DNA from: Eremomyces bilateralis CBS 781.70
Taxonomy: Eukaryota; Ascomycota; Dothideomycetes; Eremomycetales; Eremomycetaceae
DNA length: 64,000 nt
Direction of reading: 5' to 3'
Assembly: GCF_010015585.1 (NCBI RefSeq)
Contig: NW_022985071.1
Coordinates: 209,292 to 273,291, forward strand
Shown piece by piece: positions 45,801-56,726 of this stretch (positions are counted from its first letter, which is position 1; every line of letters begins with the position of its first letter). Position numbers and translations under genes: made by a program. Under the pieces are notes generated by a model. That model saw only the letters and a program-made list of their open reading frames with translations. It was not told where the DNA came from and did not search any database.

Positions 45801-46968
45801 CACTGTACTCCCGCCCGTCACTCCCACTCATATCGCTGGCGATGCTCTCTTGAAACGGCAGGCTAACGTCGCTTCCGGCTTGTTTCGTGGATTTCAAACC
45901 ACGCCATATTTTCTTCCCCTTTCGCGAGCCGGGTCGCTTGGTAGACTCACGTCGGAGGAGTTCGCCGGCGGTCGAGTACGTCGCATGGGGCTGGGGAATC
46001 GGCAAGGGCGCGGCCATGGCGCGGAACTCCTCCTCGCGGATGGAGGTGCGAGGTTTCTTTTGCTTGGGCTTTGTGGACCGTCGTCGAGGGAGGAGGCTAG
46101 ATGAGCGGGCGTCGTCGCGACGGGAGTTGCTTCGGGAGAGATGAGGTTGGGACTCGGAGCGATCGGGGAGGACATACTCGTCGGCCGAGGTGTCTGCGTT
46201 GGCAGTGCCGGAGCGCGAACGATGAGGGTTGGTGTGAGATCGGGAGAGGTGGAAGTTGTACGGGATGATGCTGGATGCGGTGGATGAGTGAGTCGCGGGA
46301 CGGAGATGAGGCGAGGTACGGAGCGGGACCGATGCAGGAAGGGCCGTGATGGATTCGGAGGATGAGGAACGGCGATGAGCAGCGTTATGGGTGCCTCGCG
46401 GCATCTGACTCGTCTTGTGAATCGGATTTAGAGGTGGACTCGGGGTGTTGGCCCTTCCTGTCCGAGCGGCGGTAACGTTTGTAGGAGAAGCCGTTGTAAG
46501 AGAAGCTGATGTAGTTGGATGTTCATCTCGAAGATAGTGTGACGGATGGGCCTCGGGGTCAGACGGGTCCAGATTTGTTAGACTTTTAACCGGACTCGCC
46601 GCCCCTGGACTTGAAACGTAGCTCCTTGACATCTCCGGCCCAGGATCAGCCTTGTCGATGTCATTTTCCACCCTGCTTATAAAATGTGTCGTGACTCCCC
46701 CTCCTGACCCTCCCGAATTTCTTTCAGACGCCCTTTTCCGCTGCTGACTTCGTCGTTTGTTCAGCTTCCGTTGTGCAGTGCCTTTCGGCGGTGTGTCATG
46801 GTGTTGCAGCACCTCGCTTTCGCCAACCGCCCGATTTCGAGGCGTTCGCGGTCGTGATGACGGTGCTGTTTTGTCCGCGTCGCTTGTCCCGTGGCTCACG
46901 AGATCGCTGGATGTGGAAAGGGTGTTTGCGCGCCGTCGAGCCTTGCGACCGAAGGGCCACACAGGCAT
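42898..46968 (-). CDS. Large disordered protein with basic coiled coil (conserved fungal type, unknown function)
   Basis: This intronless gene encodes 1356 residues from the ATG at 46968 (MPVWPFGRKARRRANTL). A longer frame exists upstream but begins without ATG, and the MP-WPFGRK opening is the natural start. Almost all of the protein is low in complexity: Ser/Arg/Pro/Thr-rich with many SP and TP sites, so heavy phosphorylation is likely. A charged coiled coil covers about 450-540 (IMEREHRRKDKKRKADEERV and following Arg/Lys/Glu). One short hydrophobic patch, GSAAGAFLAGVAVMLFKRGR near residue 850, could be a membrane anchor. The C-terminus has repeats of GASGAS. No enzymatic domain. A scaffold at the nuclear or cell periphery is possible but speculative. 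Confidence 0.75.
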   Translation of the reverse strand: MPVWPFGRKARRRANTLSTSSDLVSHGTSDADKTAPSSRPRTPRNRAVGESEVLQHHDTPPKGTAQRKLNKRRSQQRKRASERNSGGSGGGVTTHFISRVENDIDKADPGPEMSRSYVSSPGAASPVKSLTNLDPSDPEAHPSHYLRDEHPTTSASLTTASPTNVTAARTGRANTPSPPLNPIHKTSQMPRGTHNAAHRRSSSSESITALPASVPLRTSPHLRPATHSSTASSIIPYNFHLSRSHTNPHRSRSGTANADTSADEYVLPDRSESQPHLSRSNSRRDDARSSSLLPRRRSTKPKQKKPRTSIREEEFRAMAAPLPIPQPHATYSTAGELLRRESTKRPGSRKGKKIWRGLKSTKQAGSDVSLPFQESIASDMSGSDGREYSVGGLSVWTPRPKLRLAAQEEDVRGTTLVAYSFGAPGRRQTDQGIFGAGTEGRKRRNPPIQEEDEIKMEQFGESIARAQSKRRREQTEEIGKLPKRIDALADDLDAAGLREIMEREHRRKDKKRKADEERVRRRLEKRAAKQRAKSEEATEAGAEDNGVGLGIEGSSARPAGGRGKSRAEREVDVRDSRDQERVDTAISGQNRRDIELEKTEAALTGGPVQPIRTPHDGQSKPGGKQSRPEPASPVPVGVATPESPFTEEPVIETAKEVRYSHASLSAQAGSSLPPSPQHGTFPRSPSKAKKDGDRSETVRQPAPSIPPALDPDMSKGVSNTGSPRSKSPPVDSDAAIVAANTITPPRNSRRSLTKSQSRTPSPPHQRKKLQKRMSPTPSTRSQIPDEPPQIPQLSLYHEDEPVTALPQPTDRLTALPAPLVPTASDDEQAKRGKKRRGSAAGAFLAGVAVMLFKRGRRSKSSRNLKEATAERGFMNESRDRIERHRAEWGLKGHGPPEAAVPSAHHMRSKSETVPPNLSVIGMLPSPPASPVKGQASSPTSTPLPIPMAPLVTTFGNPRDDLRAMSPISGRSGAPVRTMSKFREDLPESRGASRVQSPVPANGSSVSVGTGGRDGRGMPGGSLEALVRTGSKRAWGASGTPTDNPESPTKKLATTAPDAIGNMAIKEKHESGISSVGAKSSSVDADEEDGASGSVGHSRASNPMSRSLASIDSEGSWLSGKLGGRAKQSLSGTARSSGVSGISGKASTHDAHDGGTDDDVDPNQTPKTLQPPFVEYSPGDAPVADPPAHDDAGGEVMKSGLGRQPTLVHRAPHMKSREGLLNEFRRGKMEGEVAEVEEMQLATPEATPQPETRDLQTTAGAHEAVTDDPLSIPTDRPSRSSSPEQGSPTSDTGHPEEPFVVQRARSVDLGKQGLHVRHLSAGSAKLLEIRRAESRRASGASGASGVVEGEPGVEEGR

Positions 46969-49892
46969 GATGGGCGATGGCTGATCGGACACACGACGAG
47001 TTGCTAGGCGATGTCTGATATTGCGCCAGTGGTGATGCGCTATCCCTTCTCTCCAGATCTCGCCTTCGTCGTTCTACATGCGATGGTGGATGAGGTATGC
47101 ATGAATGCTAAGAGGTTTGCGCTCGTGATGAGGGTCGTTAAGCTGCGTCGGGGCACTCAAAGTCGCAGGGTGTTACAGTTCAGCGAGTGAAGTTTCGCGA
47201 GTTCAAGTCTAGAACTCCGCGAGATACTATCCGAGAGTTAGGATAAGCTTCGGTGGCGATATGGCTGACGACGCCGTGAGCAACGACGTCACTATCCGAC
47301 TCGGGGAATTAATCGGCGCTTCGTTGGGGCTCGACACCCGATCGCGTGGGTATTAAATCGTTCTGGTATACAGCGAGTGATAGAAACAGTCGTAAAGGCC
47401 ACAAACGAGAGGATAGACGAGGCGACACGGGTGAAGGGGAGGCAAGGTGAGGAGGAACGTGCGAAGGGAGAGGGCAAGAATCACGAGATGAAAAGGGCAA
47501 AAGGAGGGAGCAAGAGAAGAGAGACAAGGTGACTGGTGACTGGTGACAGAGCGCAGAGGAGCACAGACGACGATCCGACGGGTAGTAGCAAAGCCTTAAA
47601 AAGATGGTGGGAATTGGCCGTTGCCCATTGGGATTTGGGATCAGATGGGTCATGGACAGCACGCCAGCACCAGGATCGTCGGCAAGCCATGAGCCAGTCC
47701 ATCAATCGTCCGTCATCCAGATTCCAGATTCCAGAACGGTCTCGCGCCCACGCATCAATGGCGTCCGCTAATACGGCCTGTACAGAGCCGAGAAATATTT
47801 CAAGTTTCAACCATCCAATGATCCAATCTATTCGTCTCCCACCATTGTCACAACACACCAAGAGCTCCGTCGTGGCGTCTTCTTGTTGATGTTATGATTT
47901 CCCTTGGACCCCACCCTACCTCGACGATTGGACTTTGTCATTTTTAGTTTGAAGGGGGGACTAGGCACCTAGCTGATAGCTCGAGAGAATGAGCGATAGT
48001 GCGGGATATGGGCCTAGTCGCCGAGACGGGAGGGGGTCTCGCGATCCGGACGGGTTAAACTTTAAAGGCGCGGGCACTTAATTAGTCTTGGACGGTAGAG
48101 GGTTCGAGACGAAAGAATGGTTACGACTCCATACGTGTACCGAAGCTGGAGAGTACACAGTGCACGGTGTCTATGTGGCTAACATAGTATGTCCTATGGT
48201 GCTATGGAATATTACCCATGGTCTATTATTATTTAATATTTATTACCACCGGATAGACCAGCTCCAGCATAGCATGCATTCGATAGAAGTCGGAAATATG
48301 GATGGAGACTCAGAGAGCACACCAGTAGTACAGAACGGATAAATGTCAAACGAGTTTCTCCCCTACCGATGACATGTCAGATAATTACCGGAAACAGAGA
48401 AAGATAGGTCGACCCTGCAAACTCCATATTAACGGCGTCGCAACGTGCAGCCGCTCGATCGTTCCGCAACCATTTATCCGACCTGCAGCCATCCGCCCCA
48501 TCGACCCTCCCCTTGCTCCTCACTCGTACCGCTCCCGATCCACCAACCAATGCAAGGGGGCATCGGAGAGGAAAAGCACAATTCCGCAAGGTACGTGCAG
48601 GAACATTTTCGCCGGCCGGGAATTTGGACCTGTGGTGACCTGTCCGTGTTGGTAGCGAGTCCTCCCACGTACACCGCATGAAATGGATCAACAGCGGTCG
48701 ACGCGAGGAAGACACGGAGGAATGGGAATGGGTGAAGGAGCTGATGATCGAACGAGGCGACCGATGGGACGGCAAATGCAGGGAAGAGAGGCAGACCACG
48801 TTGGGTTTCGTTTCGACTTTCGAGGCCGTTCCTCAGGTTTTATCGCGAATATTCACGTCGCTGCATCTAACGGTGAAGAAACAGGGCATGTCCATGGCCG
48901 TCAAGCCGGGATGAGTGGATGACGACCGCAGAGTTGCAGACGGCGAAGATTGTCAGAATGCCAGCAAGATGGTCTGGAATCCTGGAATCTGGGTGGATCG
49001 GCAGGCGAGACTTGTCGCTTTGGAATCTTCTATGCTGCGGATCGTCGGTCCAGAGTCTAGAAGCCTAATAGAGTAATATTAAGGAAGAGTGAAAGGGAGC
49101 ATGTTATCCATATTTCTTGCTTCATTTCCTTGAGACACTCATTATGGCCAGAAGAAACTGAAACCATACTTCAAGGGTATGATACCATCGCCAGTTACAA
49201 ACGAACCTTTAGTCCAACAACCAACTCCAACGTGTCAATTCCTCCGAGAGCCATCCCACATATTTGGGTCCTCGCCCGCGCAAGCACGCATCACACAGGA
49301 TATACGTGTCGCTTCTCATCTTGCTCGGTGGCGGAGGAAGCCACCGTCGGATGCTTTTTTCCATGCACCTCTTACTCTCCTGGGCAGCTTCTCCGGAGCA
49401 CCGCATCCCGTAATCTCAGGGACTGCTTAAACGTCGCTTTCAATCATTGCGACCAAACAGCGCCATCGAAATCTTATCTGCCGATTTCAAACCAATAATA
49501 ATGTCGGTGATGCCCGTTTAAATCACTCCGACCGATTAGCTGAGTGCACATTGATACGGAGTGTCCGAAGGCACAATTTCGTCTCCCAATGTCAGTCGCC
49601 AATCATCCCATCATGAACATCGACGAAAAGAACCTGAAATATGGTCGTGGCTGGCTTGAGAGTTCCCACCGGAAAGTAGGAAGCGAACCCGCTCCAGCAC
49701 CACGGTTGCCATCATGACGGACGGGATGGAGTTCCGCCGATCTTGGATCATCCGTGCCGGCGTGGGCCTTCGGCTCCGGCGCTCCCCACCGTGACCCTAG
49801 GCTGGGGCTTCAGGTCGCCTACATCTCGACCTCCTCCGGCTCTAATATCGATAAGTAGTTCAATGTACCTTTGATTCTTCATCACTTGCACA
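46969..49892. other. Long gene-poor stretch
   Basis: No gene could be supported in about 2.9 kb. Some frames of 80-140 residues exist but overlap on several frames and lack domains. An imperfect hairpin with TCGCGAGTTC / GAACTCCGCGA arms lies at 47195-47222. Confidence 0.45.
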
Positions 49893-50066
49893 ATGACAAA
49901 CCAGCGATCGAACCGATCGAACCCGTCTCACCGTGCTGACGGCCTCCAACCAGGTTCTCCGCACGCAACCCCGTCCCCAGCTGTCATCAACGCATCGGAT
50001 GACCCACCATCAGTTCCTGACCCATGCTCTTGGCCTGAATACCCCGAGTCCCCGACTACTATGTAA
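49893..50066 (+). CDS. Short ORF, possible N-terminal remnant (57 aa)
   Basis: An ATG in CACAATG context opens a Pro/Ser-rich frame (MTNQRSNRSNPSHRADGLQP, later SVPDPCSWPEYPESP) that stops at TAA. Codon use is coding-like, with many C-ending codons. No downstream exon could be joined. It may be the first exon or remnant of a truncated gene; function is unknown. Confidence 0.3.
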   Translation: MTNQRSNRSNPSHRADGLQPGSPHATPSPAVINASDDPPSVPDPCSWPEYPESPTTM

Positions 50067-50808
50067 ATCGCGCTCACTTCTGGGTGAGTAATATTATTGG
50101 ATCCCGGTTAGAATGAAGATTGGCTCGCGAGTCGAGGAGAACTCAGCGGTCGGTCGCCCTGGGAATCCGTAGTTGTGGTGGGATTGTAGGGGATTATGGC
50201 GGACGGTATCAGCGGTGAAATCGCTTCATTTCCGTTGGATCAACCAAGTATTGTTTTCAGTATGTAAGTGGTCTGAGTGGCGTGCATGCTGCAGGAAGTT
50301 CTTTATGCTCAGCTTTGTTTATTTGTATACCATGGCGCATATCAGAAGGTCTTCGGATGGGTAGGGCTGGGGAGTTCTGTAATCTATTCAGGGTGCTAAC
50401 GTCATGCCAAATTCCCATTCTTTGGTTCTAATGATAGCGATATTCTGCGTCGAGCACTTCCTACTCTAGAAAATTCACGTTATTACTACCGTATAGAGGA
50501 TTATCTACCCTTCAAGCTTTTAATCCCAGGATGGGGACATTATCTGGCCGGAAGTCCTTCTCTAACAAGTGCGTGGCCATACCAGGCAATTCCAATGGGC
50601 GCCAAATTGATAAAGTCGGACGCCTGGCGATCTCATTGCATGATGTAGTTTGCCAATTCGTCCCGTATCGGGACACAAAGGTGCCCGATCAACCATTCTT
50701 CCAAAGCAGGAATATTCCAAGGTGGACCTCGTTGGTTACGATCCAACAATCTCGATCTGGGAGGTTGGAGGACTCACTTCCGTCTGCAACACGTGTAAGT
50801 AGCTCCTC
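50067..50808. other. Intergenic, no supportable gene
   Basis: Only short frames; nothing recognised. Confidence 0.4.
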
Positions 50809-51288
50809 CTAGCAACGTCCCCAACTGCGGCCGGATACCTTCGCGCCCCCTGTCTTCTTCCCGTGTATACTGTTTCTCCTTGCGACCTCGTAGTTCGCGG
50901 ACGGTAGCGGCGGGGATGGACTCGGTTCTCTGCTCGCGGCGCGACTACATCCCGCCGATGAGAAACCGAAGGGGTCTGTCCGCTCCGGCACGCGGTCGCT
51001 CAACCAGGAGTAGTATAAGTTTCTCTTGAGGCTCTGCTCGGAGATGGCGACTGAGTCGCTGTGCTGGATGTTCTCTGTTGAACTGTGGTTGTTCTGATCT
51101 GGAGGATTACGAGAGTTGGCTTGCTTGGGGGAAGTATGCTCGGCCTTGTCGAGCGGAATATCCAGCTCGCGGAGAGGCTGAGCCGAGGGTTTCGGGTACG
51201 TGACCTCGAGGAGTATATGATGAGTGTGGCTTTCAGACTCGACAGTGTCGACCCTCAAGTTTGCGTGGTGGTCGACAATGAATGTCAT
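50809..51288 (-). CDS. Hypothetical protein, 159 aa
   Basis: This intronless frame has a true ATG and a biased, C-ending codon choice typical of coding sequence here. The protein starts MTFIVDHHANLRVDTVESES and is hydrophilic, rich in Ser, Pro, His and Asn. It contains LKRNLYYSWLSDRVPERTDP, the only segment with bulky residues, and ends in a basic tail (SIHGKKTGGAKVSGRSWG). No domain, signal peptide or membrane helix is visible. It lies in a gene-poor stretch and may be lineage-specific. Confidence 0.45.
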   Translation of the reverse strand: MTFIVDHHANLRVDTVESESHTHHILLEVTYPKPSAQPLRELDIPLDKAEHTSPKQANSRNPPDQNNHSSTENIQHSDSVAISEQSLKRNLYYSWLSDRVPERTDPFGFSSAGCSRAASREPSPSPPLPSANYEVARRNSIHGKKTGGAKVSGRSWGRC

Positions 51289-52601
51289 AGTTATAATTGT
51301 GGTGATGATGGTGTGGTGTTAGTTATCTCTAGAAAGCGAATGACAGGAGGCCAGCAGCCACCCTGATTATATTGGCATCCTCGAGCGGCGGAGCCAATGG
51401 CCATTCTGTGCAATATCGGTCTTGGAACCGTGCGAGAGCCTTCTCGATACTAAATGTCTCCTGACTGTCCGGCACACCGATCCGGGCGCTATCGTGACCT
51501 TAACGAGAGATGACGAAATCATAAGGCAATCTCGTCGATATCTGTCTAGAATCGACAGTATGTGACTCATAGAGACTTTTCAGTGCGGTACTGGTACGCA
51601 TGAGTCCTCCACCAGTATCGAAGTAATGTAACTTTGCCAGTGGTTCCTGAAACAGGATGGAGTTCTTCAAAGTCTTGTATTGTACCCTGAAATGGCTAGA
51701 CCAATAGATCGACATGGGTGAACTTCGGAGGTCAGCTGAGATCACGTTCAAATAACGTAAGCCGACGCTTCCCAACGACAACTTTCTACTCCAAGTTCAC
51801 ACTCACGATACCCAATGGCTTTTTGTTATCTCGTTACGTGCCCGAAATATCCATCGAGGGAGGACGTGGTGCTGTGCTTGTGATCTAACGATCCACCATG
51901 CTTCGCGTTTCGTCTCACCTTTTTCGGCCCCCTGCGTCGGGGAAGTCGCACGATGCAATGAACGCCACGATATGGACAATACGCATTCATTCGAAGATGT
52001 TGTGCTCCGTATTGACGATACGAGTCATAGGAATCTGTGTCCCTGGAGTTAATACTGTTTGTAAAGATTGTTACATTGTTTGGATTCTTACTTCCCGTCT
52101 CTGGCTTTTGGTTTTTCGTACTGCATGCTTCATCGCCAGATACAGTGAATGGATGGTTCTGTCTAGACCTATCCTGGCTCAGGCGACTGTGATACCATGA
52201 TGAATTAGTATTATATCTATTTTGAGATTTGACGCCAAACTCTAGCCTTGGATTTGAGAGAATTCGAAGACGTCGCTTGGATATCAGAGAAGTAGACTCT
52301 CCAAAGTGGTCTTGATGTCCACCAGATGCGTCGGATAGCCCTCCGGCCATCACAAGGAAGACAGCACAAATTTGACATGTCCAGATACACAATTTTCACC
52401 GGCGCTATGCAATAAAACCCTCACAATGCCGGCGCTTGAAACGCAGCAACACGAAGACATGTCACGCTAGACCGAGGAAATAATGACGACAGCAAACCTC
52501 CCTTGTTGAAACAAATATCAAAGCGACAGAACCTCCCATATCAAAAATGACGGACAATTTTCATATCAACACGAAGATGAAATGTGTTGGACCCATGGAG
52601 C
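51289..52601. other. Intergenic, no supportable gene
   Basis: Minus-strand frames at 51500-51781 and 51826-52392 lack ATG starts at their beginnings and show no domain. A further exon of a neighbouring gene cannot be excluded. Confidence 0.4.
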
Positions 52602-53446
52602 CTAATCCAACGACAAAGTCGACAGCTTTGACCGCATGGATTCGTTCTCCTCCCGCAACGATGTGTTCTCTTCCTTCAGCGATGTGTTTTCCTCCTTCAT
52701 CAGTCCTAGCTCCTCCAGCTGTTGCTCCAACTCTGCAACCTCTTCGGTTCTGCGGCCGAGCCAATCGGCCGCTGCAACCAACACACCCAACTTGCTCAAC
52801 CGCACTTGGCAGTGGCAGTCCGAATCCCTCTCAGGCTCCTTCGGATTGTGCGGCAGAGCCTTTCGCAGTTGTTCCATACCCTGGTTCAAACTGTTGCGGT
52901 ATTTCTTCTCGACTTCGGTGTGTGGCTGGCGTCCTCGAGCGGCCCGTGGTAGGGTCGGCACCGCCGGTTCGTCTCGGATTTTTCTAGGTCGACCTCGTTT
53001 ACGTCTTGGGGGCTCGACCTCGATGGAAGCCTGGAACGGGTTTGATATCCCCCGGTCGAGGATGTCTGATGATGGAGTTTCGTCGGACTCTTCGAGAGAT
53101 ATCATCCCCGGATTTTGATCCACGGGGAAGTCGGACGGGGTGGAGTTGTTCCACGAAGGAGCATCGTATTGCACCCAATCTACGGTCTCTGGCGGCAGCT
53201 GCTGATCAAGCTGCAAGTTGTTGACCAGCATCGATGGGTTGTTTAGACTCGACATCCCTTTGCCGAAATTGACATCTCCACTCCATCCCGTATCCAACGG
53301 GGTGTCGAAGAAAGTCTGTGGCAGAAGGGATGCTGCTGGAGTCATTGTCGCCATTTGGTCTCCTCTCATTTGTTCGGCCGTGTAAAATGCTGTGAGTACG
53401 GGTCAGTACAGCCAAAATCGAAAAACAAAAGACTATACTCACTCAT
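52602..53446 (-). CDS. bHLH transcription factor with AT-hook, SREBP-like basic region
   Basis: Two exons (53446-53443, 53389-52602; intron 53 nt, GTGAGT to CTCACAG) encode 263 residues. The first coding exon is just ATGA; the second starts by completing Thr (MTFYTAEQMRGDQMATMTP). The N-terminal 120 residues are acidic and Asn/Pro/Ser-rich, a likely activation region. An AT-hook-like patch PPRRKRGRPRKIRDE precedes the bHLH. The basic region HTEVEKKYRNSLN has the His, Glu and Arg contacts for E-boxes, with the Tyr typical of SREBP-type factors. Helix 2 is VRLSKLGVLVAAADWLGRR. The loop is long (NPKEPERDSDCHCQ). A leucine-zipper-like coil with a duplicated heptad (KEENTSL) ends the protein. There is no membrane segment, so it is not membrane-tethered like true SREBP. 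The target genes are unknown. Confidence 0.85.
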
Positions 53447-56400
53447 GATTCATAGGGATCATCTTCGGAACGGAATTGAGACAGACACAAAAATTGAAGA
53501 GAGGCTTTGATATAGGATGCAAGGCTCAGGGTCTGTTGGGTCCGCGACGTCAACACTTCGTAAACTGACGTTAATATACTTCTCGAACCCCATGCTCGGA
53601 AAGGAACGAAAAGCTCCCTGAACTGGTTCATGGATTCGATTCCCAAGGTCGCAGTTTTATCCCGTGCCCTTCCAAACGGCGCATTCAACCATGGTAAATC
53701 CACCCAGTTGCCTATCAGAGCCAAATTCAATCAACCCTCCACCCGTCCTTCTCCGAATAGCACAAATGGTCGTACACCCATTCAGCATAATAAGCTTGAA
53801 TCTAGTTTCGAACTGCAAGGTACCCATTGCAGCACCATTTCGGGTCACCTTCGACTTGCATACGGGGATTGCATGGTCTGGCTTGTATGCAGTGTGCGAT
53901 GGAAGTTGGGCTGAATCCAACCATGTTGACTTCGTAGTGGCCGCGCCGGAACAGGAAACTCGCTAGACGGTAGTCCCTAATCAGGATTCTATATTACCAA
54001 AGATGCTGGTTAGTAACCAGTTACTGTCCGGAATCCTCGTTGTAGGCTATGGTTCAATTGGCTGCGATATAACATAGTAATACATCTACCCCGTACAATC
54101 GACAGGCTCCATGGTTTGGCTACTTCGGTCAGTTGTGTGGGACCTCCTATTCCTTCGACCAAATAAAAGCTCGATTCGTCAATTCTTCCCTACAGATGCA
54201 TCCATCGGCTGGTCGACTAGTCTCACTGAACCGAATAGTTACTCTCAGGTTGGAGCCCGAGCCGTGACTTAGCGACTCCTTTCCCCGAAACTGCTCTGTA
54301 AAAATAAGATTTGAGATGGCAATGTCCGTTCCTTCAGGGTGCAATGGCGTCGGTATAAAGTCATTGCAGGTCTAGACTCTCAATTTCCCTTTTCAATTTC
54401 CCTTCTTCCGGAGTTATCCTTCTGGATTCTAATCACAACTGGTTGACTGTTGTCAATAGGGCGCGAGCCCTCTCTTGGTAGCTGGTTATCTTTATAGTCC
54501 AGGTACCATACCTAGTTACAAACCTGCCTACGGTACTGCCAGGATCTGCATATCCGCGGTACAATCTTCTCAACTTGCGTGCTCGACCACAGAGAGCGAA
54601 GTAGTGATGTGGTTGTCTGCCAACGGAAGATCATCGATCCTGCACAGAATGTCTCTTCGCAGTATGGTCTATCTGGGTGGAATAAACTGAATACCCAGCC
54701 TCTGGTGGCTTGGGGCAGCAGAAAGGGTATTTTAAGTACTTTCGCCCCTGATCGACGGTCGATCCCCGACGCCTTCTCTTCATTTTTGGCTCCAAGCACT
54801 GCGAAATTTAAGCCTCAGAACAGATTTCGAACTTTGCGGAGAGCACCAAATGTCCCGCTACGACTAGAGACAATGCCAATGTGATCCCTCTAGCGGATGG
54901 TTTCATTGGTAAGATGATCCACTCGTGAGAACCTGTGGGACTTCAATCGGTTTGCCAATAGTTCACGACACGTCCATGTTCTTCGAACCCTCAAATCCAA
55001 GGATGCAGTCTTAGTTACTAGGCCCCCCGCTTCGCATACAATGTGAGAGACTGGACCTGATCCAAACCTGCATTTTTCCGATCGAGCATATTCGAATCGT
55101 CTCCGTGGCCGTCTAGTACGCCCATTTCGAGTCGGTCGTACCGCCTAAAGACGGGCACTATGAAATCGACTGGAAGGATACGTTTCATTCAACGTACTTG
55201 TGCCATTCGCTGCGCTCTGTATCAATGCAAGGTATCACTCGGGAGAGGGGGGTTGAAAGAAAGCTTTTTGGTGGTGCAAGGTAGGGTACTGACTACATCT
55301 CGGACCTTGGATTCCCCAAATATGCACCCGACGAGCTGGCTCACGCTAACTCACATTCTGACTTTGTCACTAACCGCTTGCTTAGATTCGTAGTGAGCTG
55401 AGCCTACACCCATGTTTTCGAAATCTCCTTTATCCATTCCATTCTCGATGAGCCGTGGGCCTGTGGTCAATTGAGAAGCTTAATCTGGAGAAGGCCGCCG
55501 AACTCAGACGGCACATGGGAAAGACAAACTTTTCCTACTACATGTGCCTCCCTTATGCTGTACATTAGGCCGTAAGGGGTGGGTTTGTCGAAGCATAGCA
55601 CTGATTTGATCGGCATATCGCCCGCAGAAGAGGCCGCGTGGTATCCGAGTCTTCATCGCGGAGCTAGAACTAGGCGACGGAGTATGCCTTTTGCTCCTTG
55701 ACACCTGAGATCCTCTCGCTTTAACGTCCTGACAGACACTTGTTTAGCGCCTGTGGGTTTCCCATGCTACCACGATAGGTAGTTCCGGTTTATTGGCTTC
55801 GTCGGAGCGGAGACTCTCCACCAGGTCGATAGTGTTAACCAGACCTGTGTTCAGTGAACTGTGGGCGCGACATGAATGAAGAGGCCACGACCCACGGCTA
55901 ATCCCCTTTAGCTACCCCGCAGTCCCATTGACTAGTAACGGGGCTAGATCCTCACATTGCGCATGCTCGCGCGGATAATGTCCACCCGAACAGTGAATCA
56001 CCACTAAATGTCCATCTACAAATAATTCAGAACTAGTCCATCATAGGTAAGAAGTACCCTTATAGAATACTTCTCGTGTTCTTATTGATCTATACTATAT
56101 GGCCTAAATTTCTAATAATGTATACATCGCTGACCAGCTTACAGACACCCCAATGGATATCCTGCACCCCTGAATTGGACTATCCCTCACTACTAAATAA
56201 CCCACTGAAACTTCCGTGATCAAGTATATTCCTGTTGAGCCGAAGTGCTGCCCACACTTTGGCCATTCGCTAGCAAGAGTCCGGAAGAAACCCATATACC
56301 GAAGTGGGTTGAATTCGAAAAGAGTTAGACGACCAATGGCCGGTACTAGTTTACCAGTGTATGGAGGGGTTTGAAGACATCTTCAGGCTGCGGTGTATAA

Positions 56401-56726
56401 GAAACCGCGAGACACTGGCCTGGAACGATGCCAGCCGACGCCAGCCGTGTTCGCGAGCTGCTAGACTTCCAGGGTTGACTTCATGAGTTCCCTGATTTCA
56501 ACTCGTGGTAAACCTGCATCTTTCTAAACCACGGCAAACTCCTGCGGCAGATACACTGGGTACTGTGCGGCTGCGGATCCTAATTGGCTCGCTGCCAGAC
56601 TACAACGCGCTCATTGGTGAGTGCCAGCAACAGGAGTGTTCAGGAGAGCAAGTCTCAAAGAGATCGTCGCCTTCTGTGCGATTCTCTGAAGACTTTGCAT
56701 CGTCTTGATGGCATCCTACCAAGGCT
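53447..56726. other. Long gene-poor stretch
   Basis: No gene supported in about 3.3 kb. Frames of up to about 100 residues lack domains, consistent exon chains or coding-like codon use. It could include relics too decayed to read by eye. Confidence 0.45.

Noticed and set aside
43547-46104. Plus-strand frames up to 345 codons antisense to the large disordered protein
   Set aside because: Antisense shadows produced by GC-biased codons; Ser/Arg/Pro-rich translation with no domain.
47195-47222. tRNA-like T-arm (GTTCAAGTC with stem)
   Set aside because: It forms a hairpin, but no acceptor stem, D-arm or anticodon arm could be built around it.
52207-52392. Apparent signal-peptide-like sequence on the minus strand (candidate secreted protein)
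   Set aside because: The frame starts with TTG, not ATG; the first ATG lies inside the hydrophobic stretch and leaves no signal peptide.
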